From the NCBI GenBank assembly GCA_963717955.1, contig CAVQXR010000001.1, positions 1,240,001-1,304,000 of the forward strand: a stretch of 64,000 nt of DNA, given 5' to 3'. The notes under the pieces were generated by a model that was given only the letters and a program-made list of their open reading frames with translations, was not told the origin of the DNA and did not search any database. This document shows, in pieces, positions 35,418-43,017 of this stretch. A program made the position numbers and the translations under genes. Numbering within the stretch: the first letter of the stretch is position 1; the number at the start of each line of letters is the position of its first letter. Source of the DNA: CAVQXR01 sp963717955 (GTDB lineage: Bacteria > Actinomycetota > Thermoleophilia > Gaiellales > Gaiellaceae).

Positions 35418-36202
35418 GACAGAGCCCCCGCGAGCTCGAGGAAATCGCCCGGCTCGAGCGCCTCGGCCCGAGTCGCCGGGTCCTTGCCGAGGGCACGCAG
35501 TGCATCAGCGGCGACGGGCCGCGCCGCAACGCCGCTCAGGGACAGGGAGTTTGCGAGCGTCTTGCGCCGGTGGGCGAAGGCGCCCTGGACGATCCGCTTG
35601 ATGCCGGCGTACTCCGGCCCCCAGTCGCGGACGCGGCACAGGGCGAGCAACGCGGAATCGACGTTCGGCGGCGGTCGGAAGCAGGTGCGGGCAACCGGGT
35701 GAAAGCCGACCCGCTCGCAGGTCAGCTGGACGAGGACCGAGACGGCGCCGTAGGCGGGCGAGCCGGCCGGCGCGACGAAGCGGTCCGCGACCTCTCGCTG
35801 GAGCATCACGCACCAACGCCTGATCGCCGGCAGCCCGTCGAGGCTCTCGACGCAGAGCGGGGTCGCAATCGAGTACGGCAGGTTCGCGACGAGCTTCCCG
35901 GGCGCAGGCTCGAGCCGGCCGAGCGGGAGCGTCATCGCGTCGCCGAAGACGAGCGAGACGTTCGGCGCGCCGGCGAGCGCCGACCGCAGCGCCGGTTCGA
36001 GTGACCGATCGATCTCGACCGCATGGACTGTCCGGACACGTCCCGCGAGGTACCCGGTCAGGACTCCGAGGCCCGCGCCGACCTCGAGGACGACGTCGTC
36101 CGGCCCGAGCTCGCCGAGTCGGCCGATCACCCCGAGGATGTTGTCGTCGACAAGGAAATGCTGCCCGAGCTCGCGGCTCGCGCTGACGGGTCGGCTGCTC
36201 AC
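35414..36202 (-). CDS. rsmA: 16S rRNA (adenine1518/1519-N6) dimethyltransferase
   Basis: A 262-residue KsgA/RsmA. LGQHFLVDDNILGVI, the SAM motif VLEVGAGLGVLTGYLA, AVEIDRSL, and the catalytic NLPYSIATP (NLPY) identify it. The C-terminal domain ends in the usual RRKTLANSLSL region. GTG 36202 overlaps the tatD stop (GTGA); the frame continues upstream but lies within tatD. Confidence 0.96.
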   Translation of the reverse strand: MSSRPVSASRELGQHFLVDDNILGVIGRLGELGPDDVVLEVGAGLGVLTGYLAGRVRTVHAVEIDRSLEPALRSALAGAPNVSLVFGDAMTLPLGRLEPAPGKLVANLPYSIATPLCVESLDGLPAIRRWCVMLQREVADRFVAPAGSPAYGAVSVLVQLTCERVGFHPVARTCFRPPPNVDSALLALCRVRDWGPEYAGIKRIVQGAFAHRRKTLANSLSLSGVAARPVAADALRALGKDPATRAEALEPGDFLELAGALS

Positions 36203-36951
36203 GGCAGCGAGAAGGCCCGCGACGCGTTCTGCTCGATCCGGCGCTCGAGCGCCTCGCGCGTCGTCCCACGAACGTCGGCGAGCGTCTCCAGCACGTGGAC
36301 GACGTGCGCCGGCTCGTTCGGCCGGCCGCGCACCGCCTGTGGGGCGAGGTACGGGGAGTCGGTCTCTGCCAGCAGGCGATCGTCCGGGACCTGCGATGCG
36401 ACGAGCCGGAGGTCGACGGCCTTCGGGAACGTCACGTTGCCCGCGAATGAGACGTAGTAGCGGCGTGCCACGGCCTCGGTGAGCAGTGCAGGGGACGAGA
36501 AGCAATGAAGGACGACCGGCAGATCGGCCGGGTATCCCTCGAGAGCGGCCATTGTCTCGTCGTCGGCCGTCCGTGTGTGGATGACGAGCGGCTTGCGCAG
36601 CTCCGCCGCCAGCTCCATCTGGAGCGTGAACATCGCCCGCTGGCGCTCGGGACGGGCGTAATCACGGAAATAGTCGAGGCCCGTCTCACCGACCGCGACC
36701 GCCCGCGGGTGTTCGAGCAGGGCGCGAAGGCGCCCGACGTCCTCGGCCGTCGTGTCTCCCGCCTGGTGAGGATGGACACCGAGGGCTGCGAACACCCCGT
36801 CATGCCGGTCGCAGAGGGCCAACGCGGCCCTGGACGACTCGATGCCGGACCCGATCGTCACGATGGTCGACACCCCGACCGCACGCGCCCTGGAAACGAG
36901 ATCGCCCGGAGGGTCCGCGCAGGCGTCCAGATGGGCGTGCGTGTCGATCAC
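36199..36951 (-). CDS. tatD: TatD family metal-dependent DNase
   Basis: A 250-residue TIM-barrel hydrolase. IDTHAHLD begins the protein, followed by ALGVHPHQA, AVGETGLDYF, KPLVIHTRTA, VLHCFSS and LLAETDSPYLAP, all metal or substrate ligands of TatD. It is expected to act as a 3'-5' exonuclease on DNA with broken ends. GTG 36951 overlaps the metG stop (GTGA). The longer open frame upstream is a shadow of metG. Confidence 0.95.
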   Translation of the reverse strand: MIDTHAHLDACADPPGDLVSRARAVGVSTIVTIGSGIESSRAALALCDRHDGVFAALGVHPHQAGDTTAEDVGRLRALLEHPRAVAVGETGLDYFRDYARPERQRAMFTLQMELAAELRKPLVIHTRTADDETMAALEGYPADLPVVLHCFSSPALLTEAVARRYYVSFAGNVTFPKAVDLRLVASQVPDDRLLAETDSPYLAPQAVRGRPNEPAHVVHVLETLADVRGTTREALERRIEQNASRAFSLP

Positions 36952-38468
36952 TCGCTGATGGGCGAGTCGACCCGCGGGAACAGCGGTTCGGCGGGGACGA
37001 TCCCGTCTGCGGCGACGACCTTGCCGGCGGCGACGTCGGTCCAGGCGAGCGACGACGGCTGATGGAGCGCCGCGAGGATCCGCGGCGCGACCTCCGGCAG
37101 GTAGGCAGAGAGCGCGACCGCGGCGGCGCGGAGACCGTCGGCGAGATCGGTCAGCACACGGTCGAGGTCGGTCGCGCGCGAATCGTCCTTCGCGAGCACC
37201 CACGGCTTCGCCTGCTCCACGTGGCGGTTGAGCCCGCGCACGAGCTCCCAGATCAGCTCGAGCGCGCCCGAGAGGTCGAACACGTCGATGCGCGCCGCAA
37301 CCCGCGTTCCGACGGCGTCGACCGCGCGCGCGATCTCCGGGTCTCCCTCGACGGGGACCAACGTTCCGCCCCGGTACCGGGCGATCATCGCCGTCGTCCG
37401 GGAGAGGAGGTTCCCGAGCTCGTTGCCGAGCTCGCGCTCGTACCGCTCGTGCAGCCCGCCGATCGACACGCTTCCGTCCTGCCCGAACGGCGTCGAGCGC
37501 AGCAGGAAGAACCGCAGAGGATCGACTCCGTAGGTGTCGATGAGGTCGAGCGGGTCGATGACGTTGCCCAGCGACTTCGACATCTTGCGGTCGTCGATCA
37601 GAAGGTATCCATGGATGAAGAGCTGACGCGGAACCGGTAGGCCGGCACCCATCAACAGGGCTGGCCAGATCACCGCATGGAACTTCAGGATGTCCTTCGC
37701 GAGAAGGTGCCGGACGTGGGGCCAGTAGCGCTCGCGGAGATCCTGTCCAGGGCGCGCATAGCTCAGCGCGCTCCAGTAGTTGATGAGGGCGTCGACCCAG
37801 ACGTAGATCACCTGGTCGGGATCCCATGGCACCGGCACTCCCCAGCGCTGGCTGCCACGGCTGATCGAGATGTCCTCGAGCCCCTGCTCGATGAAGCGTC
37901 GCGCCTCGTTGTACCGGATCCGGGGGAGCACGAAGCCCGGGTTCTCGTCGTAGTGGCGAAGCAGCCTGTCCTGGTAGGCCGACAGTCGGAAGAAGTAGTT
38001 CTTCTCCTCGAAGTACTCCGGCGTCGTTCCGTGCTGCGGACATCGGCCGTCGATCAGGTCGCTGTCGACATAGAACGCCTCACAGGCCGTGCAGTACAGG
38101 CCCCGGTAGACGCCCTCGTAGATGTCGCCGGCGTCATGGAGTCGCTGCACGAACTCCCGTACGACCCCCTTGTGCCCGGGGTCGGTCGTTCGGATGAAGA
38201 AGTCGTTCGACGCGTGAACACGGCCCGGCAGGTCACGCCAGTGCTCCGCGACGATCCGGTCGACGAACGTCTTCGGGTCGAGCCCCTCCTGTTCGGCCGC
38301 CTGAGCGATCTTCGAGCCGTGCTCGTCGGTGCCCGTGAGGAAGAAGGTGTCCTCGCCGCGCTGACGGCGATGCCGCGCTATGACGTCGGCTGCGATGGTC
38401 GTGTACGCGTGGCCGATGTGCGGCGTCGAGTTGACGTAGTAGATGGGCGTCGTGACGTAGAAGCGCAT
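36948..38468 (-). CDS. metG: methionyl-tRNA synthetase
   Basis: A 506-residue class I synthetase without the C-terminal EMAP/tRNA-binding domain. The N-terminus FYVTTPIYYVNSTPHIGHAYT has the HIGH motif; the zinc knuckle CTACEAFYVDSDLIDGRCPQH and the KMSKS loop RKMSKSLGNVID are present. The 5' 236 bp also lie in the open frame of the M23 gene. The four-gene chain metG-tatD-rsmA-ispE overlaps throughout. Confidence 0.96.
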   Translation of the reverse strand: MRFYVTTPIYYVNSTPHIGHAYTTIAADVIARHRRQRGEDTFFLTGTDEHGSKIAQAAEQEGLDPKTFVDRIVAEHWRDLPGRVHASNDFFIRTTDPGHKGVVREFVQRLHDAGDIYEGVYRGLYCTACEAFYVDSDLIDGRCPQHGTTPEYFEEKNYFFRLSAYQDRLLRHYDENPGFVLPRIRYNEARRFIEQGLEDISISRGSQRWGVPVPWDPDQVIYVWVDALINYWSALSYARPGQDLRERYWPHVRHLLAKDILKFHAVIWPALLMGAGLPVPRQLFIHGYLLIDDRKMSKSLGNVIDPLDLIDTYGVDPLRFFLLRSTPFGQDGSVSIGGLHERYERELGNELGNLLSRTTAMIARYRGGTLVPVEGDPEIARAVDAVGTRVAARIDVFDLSGALELIWELVRGLNRHVEQAKPWVLAKDDSRATDLDRVLTDLADGLRAAAVALSAYLPEVAPRILAALHQPSSLAWTDVAAGKVVAADGIVPAEPLFPRVDSPISE

Positions 38469-39834
38469 CGACGGCCATCATACGTTCGTCCTCCCGCGGC
38501 CCCTCGCCGCAGACCATGGCTCCCGCCGGAGCGTTCGGGCCGAGCGCCGCGGCTGCCTCGAGGCGTGCCTCGAGCTCTTCGTGCGACCCACCGGGGAGAG
38601 GCGTGCCGCCGATCGGCGTGCAAGCCGGCGCCGGCGGCTCGCCCCGGTGCCTGCCGGCACCAAGAGCCGCCGCCAGCCCGGCCCCGACGACCGCGGCGAG
38701 GCCCCACAGGAAGATCCTCGGCCCTCGGGACGAGCGGTCGTCGCCCGCCACAGCGCCGGGCGCAGGCTGCGGGGCGGTCGGCCGATCGGCGAGCTCCTGC
38801 GCGCCCGTCACGGCGGGCGACCGCGAGGCCCCGGCAGCGCGGCCGTCGTGCCGTTCCCGCTCGGCCGGCGCGGGCGCCGTCGTCGCGTCGGCAGGGGCCT
38901 CGTCGAGTACCTGCTTCCGGGGGTCGGAAACGGCGATCTCGAGGGAAGGGGTCGACGCTACGACGCCCGACAGCACCGGATCGGGAGGGGCGGATCCAGG
39001 GCCCTCGACGACGCCCGGCTCCTGGGCTCCACTCCCGGCGGCCGGCGCCGTCTCCGAACCGGCCGTCTCGGCGAACGGCGGGGACGTGTCGGCCGGTGGG
39101 TCGGGCGCGGTCGCGGGTGTCGACGCCGGAGCCGCCGGTGGCTCGACCGAATCCGACGCACCTCCGGCCACCACCGTCGCCGGGACGGGGGCCGGGGCGG
39201 TCTCGGCGATCCCCGGGGAGCCGGCCTGACTCTCGCCTCCACCGCCGGCACCGCCATCGCCAGCGCCACCGCCGCCACTCTGAGCGTCGGGTTGAGCATC
39301 GACCGTCTGCTCCGCGGTCGCGGAGGACGTCTGCTCCGGCTCCGGGAGGCCTGCGGCCGGATCCGCAGCGGCGAGCCTCGGAGGCAGGAGCGTCAGCGGA
39401 TCCACGTAGGCGTTCCGGTCCGTCGCGAGACGAATGCCGAGATGCACGTAGGGCTGGTCGTGCTCGGGCACTCCGCTTCGACCGGCAGTCGCGACGACGT
39501 CGCCTTCCCCGACCCTGACACCCTCGGACACGGCGGGGACGCCGAGATGCACGAGGGTGACGGCATAGCCGTCCTCCGTCAGGATCGTCACCGTGCGGCC
39601 GTTCGTGGGCACGACGCCGACGAACGAGACGACCCCTGCCGCAGGCGCGATCACCGCGGCCCCTTCCGCGGCGCCGATGTCGACACCGCGATGCTGGCCG
39701 CCGGCGTACGGATCGTCGCCGAGCAGGAATGGTTGCAGCACGGCACCTTCGGCCGGCCATGTCCAGGCGCCTCCGGGCGCCGCGCCGACCAGCAGTGCGC
39801 CCAGTATCGCGAGCGTGACTCCGAGCAGACGCAT
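38233..39834 (-). CDS. M23 (LytM-type) peptidase-like exported protein with long low-complexity region
   Basis: As read, 533 residues. A signal peptide (LLGVTLAILGALLVGAAPGGA) precedes a LytM domain: GQHRGVDIGAAEG (HxxxD zinc motif), VTLVHLG, and YVHLGI where most members have HLHFEV. The catalytic histidine of HxH is thus tyrosine, while the zinc histidine remains. A Pro/Ala/Thr/Gly-rich tract of about 250 residues and a membrane span (FLWGLAAVVGAGLAAALGAG) follow. The last ~78 codons overlap the start of metG in another frame and look like a metG shadow. The real stop may have been lost by an indel. Confidence 0.72.
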   Translation of the reverse strand: MRLLGVTLAILGALLVGAAPGGAWTWPAEGAVLQPFLLGDDPYAGGQHRGVDIGAAEGAAVIAPAAGVVSFVGVVPTNGRTVTILTEDGYAVTLVHLGVPAVSEGVRVGEGDVVATAGRSGVPEHDQPYVHLGIRLATDRNAYVDPLTLLPPRLAAADPAAGLPEPEQTSSATAEQTVDAQPDAQSGGGGAGDGGAGGGGESQAGSPGIAETAPAPVPATVVAGGASDSVEPPAAPASTPATAPDPPADTSPPFAETAGSETAPAAGSGAQEPGVVEGPGSAPPDPVLSGVVASTPSLEIAVSDPRKQVLDEAPADATTAPAPAERERHDGRAAGASRSPAVTGAQELADRPTAPQPAPGAVAGDDRSSRGPRIFLWGLAAVVGAGLAAALGAGRHRGEPPAPACTPIGGTPLPGGSHEELEARLEAAAALGPNAPAGAMVCGEGPREDERMMAVDALLRHDAHLLRQLDAAHRPRVHDHRSRRHSAASPSARRGHLLPHGHRRARLEDRSGGRTGGARPEDVRRPDRRGALA

Positions 39835-39869
39835 CGCACCCTCCGTTGTCTAATGTGAGAACGGCCTTC

Positions 39870-39899
39870 ACGATACGGGTGAGGCCGGTCAGTTGTCAA
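39870..39899 (-). promoter_or_regulatory. sigma-70-type promoter of the M23 gene
   Basis: On the minus strand a perfect -35 TTGACA (39899-39894) is followed after 18 bp by TATCGT (39875-39870), about 35 bp before the ATG at 39834. CGGAGG lies just before the start. The remaining ~140 bp up to rsmI contain nothing I can name. Confidence 0.6.
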
Positions 39900-40040
39900 G
39901 ACAGGAAACGTGCCGAAATCGTCGCGGAAGGCAGCCGAACCGCGCGCGGCGGTCGCGCCGCTCGTGTGCCCTGCGGCGGCCGCGCACGCGGCCTCCTCTG
40001 CTCCTGGGCTCCTGCCCGTCGCGAAGCAGGCGGTGAACGG

Positions 40041-40859
40041 TCAGAGAAGGTCGATCGAGCGCCGGTACAGGGCATTCGCAGAACTACCCGTCACGGCGCC
40101 GACGATCCGGGCTGCATCGCGCCGCGCGACGCCAAGCGCCGCGAGCTCGGCGACGGCCGAGGCCGCACGCTGCTCGTCGAGCGGGACGACGGCCGCTGTT
40201 GCGCGCCCGATCACGAGGGTGATCTCCCCCTTCGGCGGAGATGCGAACCGGGAGGCGAGCTCCTTCGCGGACCCGCGCACCACTTCCTCGAAGCGTTTCG
40301 TCAACTCGCGACAGACGGCGACCGACCGCGACGGGTCGACGGCCGCGAGCGTGCCGAGCGCACGCGGGAGCCGGCGCGGGGACTCGAACGCCACCGCCGG
40401 CCACGACCATGCGGCCAGCTCGCCCCAGAGCGCGGTCAGCTCCGCCTCGCCACGCGGGAGGAAGCCGAGGAAGTAGTACCTGTCGCCGACGAGCCCGCTC
40501 GCGACGAGCGCCGTCTCGACTGCGGACGGGCCCGGCACGACCACGACCTCGAACCCAGCATCGATGGCCGCCCGGATGAGCGACGCGCCCGGATCGTTCA
40601 CACCCGGCAGCCCCGCATCGCTCACGAGCGCGATCCGGTCGCCCGCCCCGAGCCTCGTCACGACCTCCGGGACGCGACCAGGCTCCGTGTGTCGGTCGAG
40701 TCGCGAGAGTCGCGCCCGAAGCCCGTGCCGCTCGAGCAGGACGCGTGTCCTGCGGGTGTCCTCACAGAGGACGAGATCGGCCTCGCCGAGCTCGCGCAGC
40801 GCCCTGAGCGTGACGTCCTCGAGGTTCCCGATCGGCGTCGCGCAGACGAGGAGCGGCAT
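40041..40859 (-). CDS. rsmI: 16S rRNA (cytidine1402-2'-O) methyltransferase
   Basis: A 272-residue tetrapyrrole-methylase-fold enzyme. LLVCATPIGNLEDVTLRAL, LCEDTRRTRVLL, ALVSDAGLPGVNDPGASLIRA and VVVPGPSAVETALVASGL are the RsmI signatures; the C-terminal RsmI HTH-like domain is present (SAVAELAALGVARRDAARIV). It modifies the decoding centre of the small subunit. It diverges from the LCP gene 70 bp away. Confidence 0.95.
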   Translation of the reverse strand: MPLLVCATPIGNLEDVTLRALRELGEADLVLCEDTRRTRVLLERHGLRARLSRLDRHTEPGRVPEVVTRLGAGDRIALVSDAGLPGVNDPGASLIRAAIDAGFEVVVVPGPSAVETALVASGLVGDRYYFLGFLPRGEAELTALWGELAAWSWPAVAFESPRRLPRALGTLAAVDPSRSVAVCRELTKRFEEVVRGSAKELASRFASPPKGEITLVIGRATAAVVPLDEQRAASAVAELAALGVARRDAARIVGAVTGSSANALYRRSIDLL

Positions 40860-40929
40860 CTCAGCGCTTCCCCTGCGATCCCGTACGGCGCGGCTTCCTC
40901 ACGACCGCTGGCTACCATAGACCTTCGTC

Positions 40930-42213
40930 GTGCGGCACAAGGACAAGCCCTACCACGTCTACCGGGGTGGACGGCAGAAGGGGTCGATCGGTTCGCTCGG
41001 TTCCGGCGGGCACGACGGCAGGGCCGGTTACCCGGACGCGAACGGCCGGGACCCGGCCTCGCCTCCCCGCTCAGGCTCGGTCGCCACCGAGACCCGCCCG
41101 GCGGGCGGGCCGGCCGTTCCCCCGCCGCCTCCGCCCCTTCCCGGACCGAGTGCGCCGACCGGGCCGCCCAGGCGGCGGCGCCGGCTCGTGCTCCGGATCG
41201 GGGTCGCCGTGCTCCTCGTGGCCGTGCTCCTGATCGGGTGGGGAGCGTTCGGCTACTTCTCCTTCCGTAGCGGCGTCGAGGAGGCCAATGCACGCCTGCC
41301 CGAGAGCGCGGCCAACGCGTTGTCTCCCCAGGCGGGCTCGATGCTGTCGTCGCCGTCGAACATCCTCGTGCTCGGGGTCGACACCGGCCCCACCCGTGAC
41401 GGTGCCCCCGGCCGGTCGGACGCGATGATGCTGATCCGGACCGACCCGGACGCGCATCGGATCGCATATCTCTCCATTCCCCGGGATCTGCGCGTGGAGA
41501 TCCCCGGTCAGGGCCCGGACAGCCAGGACAAGATCAATGCGGCATACGCGATCGGAGGGCCGGCGCTGGCGATCAGGGCGGTGGAGGACCTCATCGGCCA
41601 GCCCGTCAACCACGTCGCCATTGTCGATCTCGCGAGCTTCCCGCAGGTCGTCGACGCCCTCGGGGGGGTGACGATCGACGTCGAGAAACCGATCCGGTCA
41701 AACCGCTTCGAGTGCCCGTTCGGGTCGCGCGCCGAGTGCGAGCGCTGGGACGGCTGGCGCTTCGCGGCCGGCAGCCAGGAGATGAACGGGCGCCGGGCGC
41801 TCGTGTACTCGCGGATCCGCCAGAACGAGCTCGATCCGTCCGAGAGCGACCTGAGCCGCGCTGCGAGGCAGCAGCAGGTGATCCAGGCGATCACCGACGA
41901 GGTGGTCAGCCCTCTCGGATTCCTGCGCTTCCCCTTCGTGGGCGCCGACCTCGTGACTCCGCTCGCGACCGATCTCACCACGGGAGAGCTGTTCCGGCTC
42001 GGGTGGTTGAAGTTCCGCGCAGCGGACGATGCCACGCTTCGCTGCCGCCTCGGCGGAGAGCCGGCGACCGTCGACGAGGGCGGCGGCGAGACCTTCTACC
42101 TGATCGGCGGTGAGGAGAACATCGAGGTGGTCTCGATGGTCCTGGGAGAGAGCGCGCCCCAGCCCGCCCCGCCCGATCAGCCGTTCGCCGCCGGCTGCCG
42201 CGTCGGCAGCTGA
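40930..42213 (+). CDS. LytR-CpsA-Psr (LCP) family protein
   Basis: A 427-residue membrane enzyme that attaches polymers such as teichoic acid or arabinogalactan-like glycans to peptidoglycan. A proline/glycine-rich cytoplasmic segment (to about residue 80) leads to a membrane span (LRIGVAVLLVAVLLIGWGAF) and an outer LCP domain: NILVLGVDTG, GRSDAMMLIRTDP, LSIPRDLRVEIPG, DKINAAYAIGG and ALVYSRIRQNELD hold the catalytic Asp/Arg residues that bind polyprenyl phosphate. It starts at GTG 40930. Confidence 0.93.
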   Translation: MRHKDKPYHVYRGGRQKGSIGSLGSGGHDGRAGYPDANGRDPASPPRSGSVATETRPAGGPAVPPPPPPLPGPSAPTGPPRRRRRLVLRIGVAVLLVAVLLIGWGAFGYFSFRSGVEEANARLPESAANALSPQAGSMLSSPSNILVLGVDTGPTRDGAPGRSDAMMLIRTDPDAHRIAYLSIPRDLRVEIPGQGPDSQDKINAAYAIGGPALAIRAVEDLIGQPVNHVAIVDLASFPQVVDALGGVTIDVEKPIRSNRFECPFGSRAECERWDGWRFAAGSQEMNGRRALVYSRIRQNELDPSESDLSRAARQQQVIQAITDEVVSPLGFLRFPFVGADLVTPLATDLTTGELFRLGWLKFRAADDATLRCRLGGEPATVDEGGGETFYLIGGEENIEVVSMVLGESAPQPAPPDQPFAAGCRVGS

Positions 42214-42291
42214 TCCGGAACTCCAACGGGATGCCCGGCGTCGACCGCGGTCGCCGGCCGCTGTGCGACGCGGGGCACCGCAGGACGTCCG

Positions 42292-42467
42292 GGTGGTGGG
42301 TCAGTTCGAATCTACCCGCCGCTCGCGGGTCTTCGCGTTTCGAGGAGCTCGATGATCTCGTGAATCGTCCAGACGTGATCTGCGACCCCGGCCGCGATGG
42401 CTGGTGTGGTCCCGAGTGTCTGGTGGACGCGGCAGAGGTTGTCGTGCATCCAAACTGACCCACCACC
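42292..42467. mobile_element. 176-bp MITE-like IS remnant with 15-bp inverted ends and 8-bp target duplication
   Basis: The ends are perfect 15-bp inverted repeats, GGTGGTGGGTCAGTT, at 42292-42306 and (inverted) 42453-42467. Both sides are bounded by GACGTCCG (42284-42291 and 42468-42475), an 8-bp target duplication. On the minus strand, directly inside the right end, a frame reads VWMHDNLCRVHQTL and then TPAIAAGVADHVWTIHEII before a stop. This is the C-terminal end typical of IS1-like DDE transposases. The element is thus an internal deletion keeping both ends and the transposase tail. It occupies most of the gap between the LCP and fmdB genes. Confidence 0.8.
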
Positions 42468-42563
42468 GACGTCCGAGCTGCCGGCGGATCGAGGCGGCCG
42501 GCACGCCGCATCGTGCCGGGCCGCTCCGCCACGCGGACCGTCCGTCGTTCGTGAGGGCGTTCT

Positions 42564-42899
42564 TCAGTCCGCGGACTGACCGGAGCCGGAGCTCTTCGCC
42601 GACTCGCTCGTCGCAGCCGACCCCGAGCCGCCGGAGTCCGCCTTCTTGCCGTCGCCCTGCTTGGTGTCGCCCGGCTTCGCCTCCGAGCCGCTTTCGCCGC
42701 CGCCGTCCCGCTTCTTCCCCTTGCGCCCGTAGTCGGTCGAGTAGAAGCCGGAGCCCTTGAAATGGATCGTGGGCGCGAACAGCATCCGCTCGACCGGCGC
42801 CGCGCCGCACACCGCGCACGACGTCGGCGGATCGTCCGACATCCGGTGGAACAGCTCGAACGTGTGGCCCTCAGGGCAGCGATACTCGTACGTCGGCAT
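42564..42899 (-). CDS. FmdB-type zinc-ribbon protein
   Basis: A 111-residue protein. The N-terminal zinc ribbon MPTYEYRCPEGHTFE...CAVCG is the FmdB/CxxC_CxxC_SSSS family; the tail is a low-complexity Gly/Ser/Lys/Asp stretch (GGGESGSEAKPGDTKQGDGK). The start is taken at ATG 42899 by family length, although the frame continues upstream. Function is unsettled: the family is named after a putative regulator of formamidase genes, and none lies nearby. Confidence 0.9.
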   Translation of the reverse strand: MPTYEYRCPEGHTFELFHRMSDDPPTSCAVCGAAPVERMLFAPTIHFKGSGFYSTDYGRKGKKRDGGGESGSEAKPGDTKQGDGKKADSGGSGSAATSESAKSSGSGQSAD

Positions 42900-42954
42900 C
42901 GGTCCGTTCCTCGCCGCGGTCGGACCGCATGCTACCAGCCTGCCTCCGCCGCAC

Positions 42955-42981
42955 CTGGCACTCTCGGGCTCGAAGTGCCAG
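42955..42981. promoter_or_regulatory. inverted repeat upstream of the GT39 gene
   Basis: CTGGCACT at 42955-42962 and AGTGCCAG at 42974-42981 form a perfect 8-bp inverted repeat with an 11-base spacer, 37 bp before the glycosyltransferase start. It may be an operator or a leader hairpin. Confidence 0.35.
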
Positions 42982-43017
42982 CTTTCCCCGCGGCGTGATG
43001 CTACCCTCGACTCGTCG

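Noticed and set aside
42231..42458. A 75-codon plus-strand frame across the MITE-like element
   Set aside because: The opposite strand reads as the transposase C-terminus; the plus frame is its shadow.
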